The translations under genes were made by a program, and so were the position numbers. The notes under the pieces are model-generated. The model did not search any database, had not been told where the DNA came from, and saw nothing but the letters and a program-made list of their open reading frames with translations. DNA of 64,000 nt from Icerya purchasi (taxonomy: Eukaryota > Arthropoda > Insecta > Hemiptera > Monophlebidae): assembly GCA_039619475.1 (NCBI GenBank), contig CM077116.1:9286501-9350500 (forward strand), given 5' to 3'. Of this stretch, positions 56,490-64,000 are shown in pieces. Every line of letters starts with the position of its first letter. Positions within the stretch are counted from its first letter, which is position 1.

Positions 56490-57160
56490 AAATCTTAATA
56501 AAGTAGGCCGCGAATAAATCTCGCGATGCTTAATTTATTCTAGCATAACCCTTTTTTGTCTATTCCGTTCTTGCTTAGGACCATCTCTTCAGCAAGTAGT
56601 CCTTAACATGTAAATTCCGATAAACTGCTATAAGGTAATTCTTAAATTTCCCGTTGGAAAGAAGGGAAAATAAATTTGTTCTTTCTTCAGACAATAGCTT
56701 GTTTTTTATTTCTTTTTCTCTAGTGGATCTAGTCAAAACTAACTTCTCACTTAATCGTGGTAAGCTTTAACATCTACTACGAATTCGAGATCCTCTTCCC
56801 TACGAAACTGTAATTCTTCTCAGAAAGTTCGTTTTCATTGGCTATGCCGTTCTCCTTAAAGTGATATATATATTTATATATCTCACGAACATAAGAACAT
56901 CACAAAAGTTTCACGTCATCTCCGGCTTAAAAATGATACGGTTATTAAAAACTCGATTCTTCTGACCTCCTCATTCCGGACTGTCTGTAATTTTTATAGA
57001 AAAGTTTGTTTTATCGTTTATATAATTTTTCGCAAAATGAAATGAATGTCTTCCATGCGCGACACAAAAACTTTATAAATTTCGTTACTGGAAAAATGTA
57101 TATATTTTGTTTTAGGATTTTTCCATTACGTAATAATTTTTATATACACATATATACATA
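56490..57160. other. Noncoding AT-rich DNA
   Basis: No gene recognised. (TA)n near 56,864-56,882 and a TATACACATATATACATA tract immediately before the MITE. Confidence 0.6.
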
Positions 57161-57163
57161 TAC

Positions 57164-57547
57164 ATATCGCTCATTAAATACAATAACGTCATAACTCAAA
57201 AAATAGCGAATTTGAGTTATGTGTATAGTTGGAATGCATTTTACGAGTACAATTAGAGGTTAGAACGCCATATTTGTAAATAAGAAACTCGACAAAATAA
57301 CCATTGTTTTTGGAACGGACACACCGTTCAAATGATAGTAAATTATAATTTCGATGTATATAATAAGTATGTATAAATTTGTAACGTGTTCAACCTGAAT
57401 AAACGATAATAAGAGTGTCTGGCATTCACACAACGGGCATACTTGCCCAGTGAGACCCACAAATTTATTTTAAAATTAAAAAAAAAAAAAATGTAAATGT
57501 TAATTTATGTTTTGAGTTATGCCGTTATTGTATTTAACGAGCGATAT
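57164..57547. mobile_element. MITE-like element with 38-bp terminal inverted repeats
   Basis: Left end 57,164-57,201 starts ATATCGCTCATTAAATACAA. Right end 57,510-57,547 is its reverse complement with two mismatches in 38 positions. TA/ATAT lies at both outer edges, compatible with a TA target of the Tc1/mariner type, although both sides are also TA-rich simple sequence. The first internal bases repeat TTTGAGTTATG, so the left terminus can also fold on itself. The interior is AT-rich with an A14 run (57,478-57,491) and no transposase frame. Confidence 0.7.
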
Positions 57548-57559
57548 ATTATACACACA

Positions 57560-57960
57560 CACACACATATATATATATATATGAATAGATAACAAATGTG
57601 ATCGAGGTGTACGGATTACGAATTTTTGATATTAATTGCAGAATTACGTTTTATACTTCGGACAGTTGTCTAAGATGACTTAAAATAAGTTATATTGACT
57701 GACGGTGATTTTTAAAGAGAATTATTCAAATCGAGACGAACGTTTAAAATAAACTATTTTTTTAAAAAGAAATTCTTTAAAATGAGTTCGATTTACGCGA
57801 TTTACGGATAAAAATTAACAAACTACGAACATGAGTTTGACAAGGGCGGTTTTGAGCGAGCGGTTGGTGTATCTTTCAACGTGAAAACTGAAACACCCTT
57901 CGGGTCGGCGGGTGATATCTTCTCCGCTGAAGTACTCGCTGGAACGTCGAAGATGTTTAC
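57560..57960. other. Noncoding DNA after the MITE
   Basis: (CA)n and (TA)n simple sequence to about 57,583, then unique sequence with no recognisable gene. Confidence 0.5.
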
Positions 57961-57984
57961 TGTTTAAGTTACACAAATCTAGCT

Positions 57985-58128
57985 ACGGTGGCATTGTTGA
58001 TTTTAGGCAGTGATGTTTCGTTCAAGTCTGGTATCCCGATTCTGTAAATCAAGAACATCGAAAAATATCCATAGTTGACGGCCCCGCCAAAATAAAAATA
58101 AAAAAAAATAAAAAAAAAAAAAAAATAG
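57985..58128 (+). repeat. tRNA-derived SINE family 2, with A-rich tail
   Basis: TTTTAGGCAGTGATGTTTCG then TTCAAGTCTGGTATCCCGAT, TCTGTAAATCAAGAACATCG and AAAAATATCC follow the order of the 56.4-kb copy, minus about a dozen bases around the B box. An A-rich tract (AAAATAAAAATAAAAAAAAA type) at 58,087-58,127 ends the unit, which would be the SINE tail. Confidence 0.5.
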
Positions 58129-58129
58129 A

Positions 58130-61100
58130 AAAATCATACAGATCGGCACTACTTCTCACACACCATCATCGCAAGTTTACACCGGGTGATATCGGAGCAA
58201 GTCCAACTTCGACGGTATTTCTTAAGATCGTACATATAGCAGGAATTCGTTGTTAAAGTTATTGAATTATCTGGTTTTCTGTGTGACGAGTAAATTAATT
58301 AAAAAGAAAATCCGCGATTATTTTGATATTGTAAATGTCAGCCGTATTTTGTATCGATTGTATGCTAATTTTTCTCTTCCAGTAATTTTTTTTTTCTTTT
58401 CGGTTTTGGCTACATTTTTGGCTACACTAAAAAAAAGCAACAACCCCATCTAGACGGTGCACTAATTAACAACAATAAACTACGAATAAGTAAAAGCGGC
58501 AGTTCGTTAATTTCCCGATGTGGTCTTGTTTTTCCGCTAATTTTCCAGAATAATATTTTTCACTTTTTCACTTCTTCTGCATTTCATCAAACGAAACGAT
58601 GTTCCGATATTAAGTGCTTTTTTCTTCGACGCGATCCTCCTCTACACCCCTCTATATTTTAAACACTTCCCATTTGTTTGTAAATTGTTTTTCTTACAGT
58701 CCCCCGTTACGTTCTACTTTACGAGTTCTTTTATTCCTTCGAATAGGTAGAATTTTAACCGCATTTTCTGGTTCGCTCTAATGTTTTCATTTTCGGAAAT
58801 TTATTAAAGAAAAATTTAAAAAGGGAATTCACTTTGAAGCATACTTGCGCGTTTCGGAAAACACAACTGTCGTTAGCTTTCCGAAATAAAGTATATTTAT
58901 TCTTATATGATAAAAATGTTCTAAATTTATCACGAATTGAGCACGGTGAAATCTGTATATAAAGTGTTACCAATCGTGTTTATATTTCTTTTTTTATTTA
59001 GCCAAGAACGAAATATCACATTGCCGCCATAGCGACTCGATGAAGTAGGGGAAATGTAGAAAAGCCAAAGATTTGCGCCTTAAATATGACACGTTTCTAC
59101 TTTTTCGTTTTGTATTAAGTAAGTTGTCCGACGCAAGGCAAAAGTGCGCCCGTCAGTGTGTTCCAAACTCTTATTATTATCCTTTTTATTTACACGATAC
59201 GGTACAGCGTATCTTATGAATAATTTTCAAAAGGGGTACATAAATATGCAAAAAACAAAAAAAAATAAAAATAAATAACCGCAAACTATTGTGGAGAGAC
59301 TGAATCCGGCGGTATTACAGTCGGAACCGTGTTATCAGCATACGGGATTAATCGTGATAAGTCGCGGATGCAAATAAAGCAAAAACGTTTCTAATCAAAA
59401 TTTTTAAGGAGACGCCGCTAGAGAGTACCTCTGAAAATGTATATGGAGAAAAGAGCGAATGACAGATGAGAGATTCCTCGGGAAGTAAATCGAATTTTGA
59501 CAATGTTTTACGCCGCTGGAGTCTGTCAACCTTGTTTAAAAAGCGAACGCTACGAAACAATAAATTCGTAAATTTCCTAACAAAAAATATTGACGAAAGG
59601 TAAAAAATTAAGTCATACAAATTGGCAAGACATATTCGCATTCCAGTGTTTTCCCCGCGAAGAAGGAAAGTGTACAAATTTATACAGATGTGTATGACGT
59701 ATCTTGCTTTTCCTTTAAGAGGCAAAATTCGGAGTCTACGGACGCGGAACGAAGTATATTGGAATAGAAACTTAGAAGGACTGAACGTCATCAGAATTTC
59801 GAGGAAAAGTCCTAGTCGTATCACGAGAGTATCGAAAGAAGAAAAACCAGTTGAAGTGTGGTGGCTAAATTGGCCCGAGAAAAATAATTAATTGTACTTC
59901 ATACAATGCGAGATCTCATCAGCCGCGTTAGTGTCGTTTCTTAGACTTGTCGAAATCGCGCATTTAATCATCCTGTTGAAACGTCCGGATAGGATACGAA
60001 TTCGATAGAAAGTCGGCAATTAAGATTTTACTGAAGATAGCCGAACAATTCAGTCGCTTGAACTCCGGGTTACGCGACTATTCCGCCGACCCGAAACCGA
60101 TTTCAAGCGCTTTAAATTTGCGCACGTAGGCAGAGACAGGTAGTAGCGGCTTAAGTTCGAAAAAGCTTAAAGAATTTTGTACTCGATGGAACGTGAAAAT
60201 CAGTTTCGACCGTCGAATAATAAATCTTCGCAGCTAGAGCCATTTTTATACGGCATTACAAGAATTGCCCACTAAAAAAAGTTTATTTGCCGTTTACTAT
60301 TATCGCTTGATGATATCACGGAAATGTTCCACAGTCCCCAAACTTAAATAAACTCGTCCGACAATGTTAAATCAATCGAAACTTGCTAATAATTCAATAT
60401 AATAAATGCGTATTTTACCGATAGACACTTACACATACGTAAAAGTTGGCAATTATAAAAATAAATCCCCGGCAGTGTAAAAATGCTCCGTACCAGCGCC
60501 CTTACTTGCAGAATCTTTTCGAGAAATACACTGCCATCTGATACATCGATAATATTGCAATTACTTCGAAAACATAACGTAATCGTAATCGTAATCGTAA
60601 TCGTAATCGCAGTAGTATATAATAAAAAAAATTCTTAATGCATTTGGACTTTTGATTAAACTAACAAAAACCGGTTATATTGGGGTTTTTTTTATTTAGA
60701 TATTTTTTTTTTTTTTTTCGGCTAACACTTCAAAATATCTCAAATTCGGTTGTTTCCGGTGATGATTTAAGTGGGAAAGGTCGAATAGAAATATTTTAGA
60801 AACATGGGGCTCACCTGAAAACAGTTTAATTTCTTATTACTATCTCCAACATGGAGGTTTCGAGAACTTATTTTCGTTCGGAATTGGGCAGTACAAAATA
60901 GTGAGACAACGGCACAATGTTTATATTCGTCCAGTGTAAAATTCTGAATGTCGGTATACGCGCTTAGTTCAGTTTCGACGCTTTTCAGATTACACGAAAA
61001 AATAACAACACCGAACCAATAGTACTTAGAAATAGTTACGTAAGTATGAAATTGATCGACTAATTTCGGTTTCAGTGATATTCAAATTTTTGCCTAAACA

Positions 61101-64000
61101 GATATAGCGGTTTGAAAATGAGTCGATGCAGTTAATAAAAATAATAATTCCTTAATTATATACACTGAATAATATTTGGTGATTATATATTTTAATCTCT
61201 AAATTTATTAATTCTGCAAATGTCAAAAAATTGTCTCATATTTAATTATCGTAGTAATTTCTAGATCATTTCTTGTTTCATTATTAATATTATGTTTTTC
61301 TATAATTAAATGTTCGGCTAATTTAGATTTTTCAATCGTGACCTGCCAACATACTATTAACATTTCCAATTTAGCGCTTTTACAATCGACGTCTAAGTTT
61401 ATTGTAACAACGATGTAAAAGAAGAAAAAAAAGAAAAAAAATAGCACGCTCTATTGTTTTCCAAACAATACGGTACTGCCAGAGGAACAATTTTCTGGAA
61501 TATCGTGTTCTGTGCAGTTCACTCGTACGTACGTCGTAATTGGATGGTTAGAATTCTCAAGTGTCCGACAACTGCTGGAGTCGTTGTAATACGCTCAGTT
61601 GCGTTTCTAGCAAGTGCTCAGAGAAATAAATAATCAACACTCTTTAAGCACGTTGGAAAAGCTTATGGCAAATTTTCGGCGCTGCAAATAGACTGGAAAC
61701 AAATGTCTTTTTTGAATATTCCGATTATATTACAGTGTCGAATGGAGGAGCGGAAGAAATGTTTCCATATCGAATACCGACGGACTTTGAGGAGGAAGCG
61801 ATTAATTTTGAATGATTTTTTTCCGAGGTGGATAAGATCGGCTGTCCCTGGTAAGCTGGAATGGTATAAGGCTTGTAACCGGCCTATCTGATAACGGTTT
61901 ATTTTATGAGAAACCCTGATTTTATGTTGACATGCGATTGCGTCTATCTGGTTTCAAGATGGCATACTCTTGTGTTGTGCTCAGAACGCCATGAACGTAT
62001 ACACACTCCTGCTGTGTAGATCATGTTTTCGGGTTTGCTTTGTATATAAAATGTGATTGAGGCACGTGGTGTACGGCAAGGTGTTTTTCTCTTGTGGCAC
62101 AAGCTATATGTGGGTTTTCAGCATTGAAACAGCTGCTACTAGTAGCGATAAAAGGTCTCTAATTTCTCTTATGCGGGTAATTTTATAATGTTATTATGCA
62201 TAAAAAATACTATGCACACACATAAACACACACATATACATATACATTGTGTGTGTATGCGTGTGTATAAGAGTTAGCTGTACGCAGATATATTGGTTTT
62301 AAAATAATCTTATTACTGACCATGGCATTTTACTATTTTTTTTAATAAACATTTAGGCTGCCTCTTTCAGTTATTATCTTTTTCTTTTCAATTGAAAAAT
62401 AAGAGGAATAATAGAAATGAGAAAAAGACATGTTGCAGGCGGGTTTTTTTTTTAAATTTCGATTTATAAGACCCGGTGAAAAATTCTTTACTGTTTTACG
62501 TGATTTTAAATTCCTTTAAGGTGTATAAAAACTGAAGGAATATTACAATATCACGGAGCTGTTAAGAGTAGAAAAACATTTTAAATCGAGTCCCGACGAA
62601 ATATCAGTTATTTTTGTTGGCTTTGCGAAAGGAAGTTAATTAATGTTTTTAAAGGGATATTTTAAAAAATCAGATACATTTTGTTTTCTTCTTCTTTTTT
62701 TATTTTTTTTTATTTTTTGCTTTAATTTGTTTTAACGTAGATATTCCGGAAATCCCATTAATTAACGAGACAATCTTGTCGGTTCCTGTATTGTTGTCAA
62801 GTGATTCCATAGGCGCGTCATATGCTTTAAATTAACAGAGTTTTTTTAATGTTCTTAATGCTTTTTTCTCATTCGGGATATTTAAAAGTGAGCTTTTACC
62901 AAATATATGTACATACATTTTATTTGTGAAGGGGATTCTAAAAAACCTTATGTAAGTTCGAATGCCAAAGTCATCGGAAACCACTCAAAAAAAAAAAAAA
63001 CTAATAAAAAAATTAATTAAAAAAATATATAAATTTAATAACAAATGTTTTCACATGAACGGGTATTGAAAAAGATTTCGAGAGAGCGGTATTGCGGTGT
63101 CAATTGCACACCTACACCACGACGGTGATATGCTTTTTTCCCTATTCGTGAGCCTCATTAATGGTCACCGAATTATGTGAAACAGAGTCATCATCACGCC
63201 TATACTAGGATCGCGGTTTTCCCGACCTGGTCTCGGTAGTCAGGTATTGCTTGCGATAAAACGAATGCACAACATTAATCTGTTATAATTAATTACTTTC
63301 TTAGTGTTAGCAATTATCTTCATCATTGCCAACTGAACGATGATAAAATTATATATATATATAAATATATACATTAATATGTGTACTTGATTATTAAGAA
63401 GTTTTTATATATTCCCAAAAGATCGCCATTTATTTACTTTGTTGTATTCCTGTCGGCCATTTTTAATACTACGAGATCATTATTGCTCGGATTATTGATT
63501 TTATTATTGGCGAGGAGTTATTTCTAAGCGTTTAAGGATTTTCCAGTTGACTTTATTTTCAATCTTTAGACACGAGGTGGCAAGATGAGGTCTTCTTTAA
63601 AAATTCTACAAAATACGCTTATCAGAAAATTAGTCAGGTGCAAAAGGGAAAAAAAGCGACAGACCGTGAATGTTACAGCCAGCGGCTGGTAAAATAATCG
63701 GCTTAGAGAGATGATGCTAGGAATATGTGTCAGTCACATATTGCACTGTTCAAAATGGTAGAGTGTGAGCGTTAATTAAACATCGTATTCAACGTTATTA
63801 AAAGAGAAGAAATTACTGCGACCGAGATAATCGCGAACGTAAATAAAAATCTATCAACGATTAAGTTAGGAACGGTTTATTTAAATTGTTCGTTTGGGCG
63901 GATACTGTGCAATTTTCCAGATTGAATTCGTAGTTGTAGGCACGTACATCCGGCTCATCTAGGCACATACGGCACTCCCGTTTGTCGCGAAAAAATAATT
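58130..64000. other. Noncoding AT-rich DNA to the window end
   Basis: No gene, SINE or transposon protein recognised. The longest frame is 158 codons on the minus strand (59,824-59,348), F/L/S-rich and overlapped by an 89-codon plus frame. Neither matches a family I know. Simple sequence: CGTAAT hexamer repeat at 60,578-60,608, T-run at about 60,705-60,718, (TA)n at 63,350-63,369, and CACACA/TATACA tracts at 62,214-62,268. Confidence 0.5.
60578..60608. repeat. CGTAAT hexamer tandem repeat, five units
   Basis: Perfect (CGTAAT)5 followed by a CG remnant. It does not match the common arthropod telomere repeat TTAGG. Confidence 0.95.

Noticed and set aside
59348..59824. 158-codon minus-strand frame
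   Set aside because: No family resemblance, hydrophobic T-rich composition, and an opposing plus-strand frame over the same bases. I saw no start context or splice sites that would support it.
60578..60608. Interstitial telomere repeat
   Set aside because: The unit CGTAAT does not match TTAGG or other telomere repeats I know.
60805..60835. Minus-strand TTTTCAG|GTGAGC as a ratchet point
   Set aside because: The upstream tract is A-rich and no downstream donor defines an RS-exon. Weaker than the site at 48,253.

Overview
This 64-kb window is AT-rich, gene-poor eukaryotic DNA. I recognise no complete host protein gene, rRNA or tRNA gene, operon or CRISPR array. Homopolymers, (TA)n and (ATT)n microsatellites are abundant, CpG is common rather than depleted, and there are tRNA-derived SINE-like repeats, several kinds of non-LTR retrotransposon remnant, small inverted-repeat elements and one LTR-like unit. 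Together these suggest an arthropod, most likely an insect with little germline CpG methylation (a hymenopteran would fit). That taxonomic reading is inference. The window is probably intergenic DNA or the inside of one or more very long introns.

Layout. 1-13.7 kb: mostly unique noncoding DNA, with one copy of repeat family B (about 5.2-5.6 kb), SINE copies near 8.5, 10.6 and 13.7 kb, a decayed lysine/glutamate-rich ORF on the minus strand (10.95-11.3 kb) and repeat A copy 1 (11.4-11.7 kb). 14.25-15.29 kb: a long inverted repeat whose two 410-bp arms read as identical around a 220-bp spacer. 18.1-19.1 kb: a second family B element that carries repeat A copy 2 inside it. 19.8-20.05 kb: (ATT)n tracts around a GC-rich 13-bp tandem repeat. 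28.72-29.81 kb: an LTR-like unit, TGTAA...TTACA, on the minus strand. 30.87-31.22 kb: repeat A copy 3, inverted. 38.2 and 44.9 kb: two copies of a short dispersed repeat (family E). 38.9-39.63 kb: the 5'-truncated 3' end of a LINE with an RNase H domain and a poly(A) tail. 41.76-41.92 kb: an 18-bp minisatellite. 48.25-48.30 kb: the only strong splice-site pair seen, a 44-nt exon-like unit that begins with its own donor motif. 52.6-53.37 kb: a LINE reverse transcriptase pseudogene interrupted by a fragment of a different LINE. 54.6, 56.4 and 58.0 kb: further SINE copies. 57.16-57.55 kb: a MITE-like element with 38-bp terminal inverted repeats.

The organising theme is transposon archaeology: nested insertions, two SINE families, a three-copy non-autonomous family with internal inverted and tandem repeats and 3' hairpins, and many elements that begin or end on (TA)n tracts. 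The most unusual objects are the near-perfect long inverted repeat, which could form a long hairpin RNA if transcribed, and the exon-like unit at 48,253, which looks like a recursive-splicing (ratchet) site. All alignments were made by eye.
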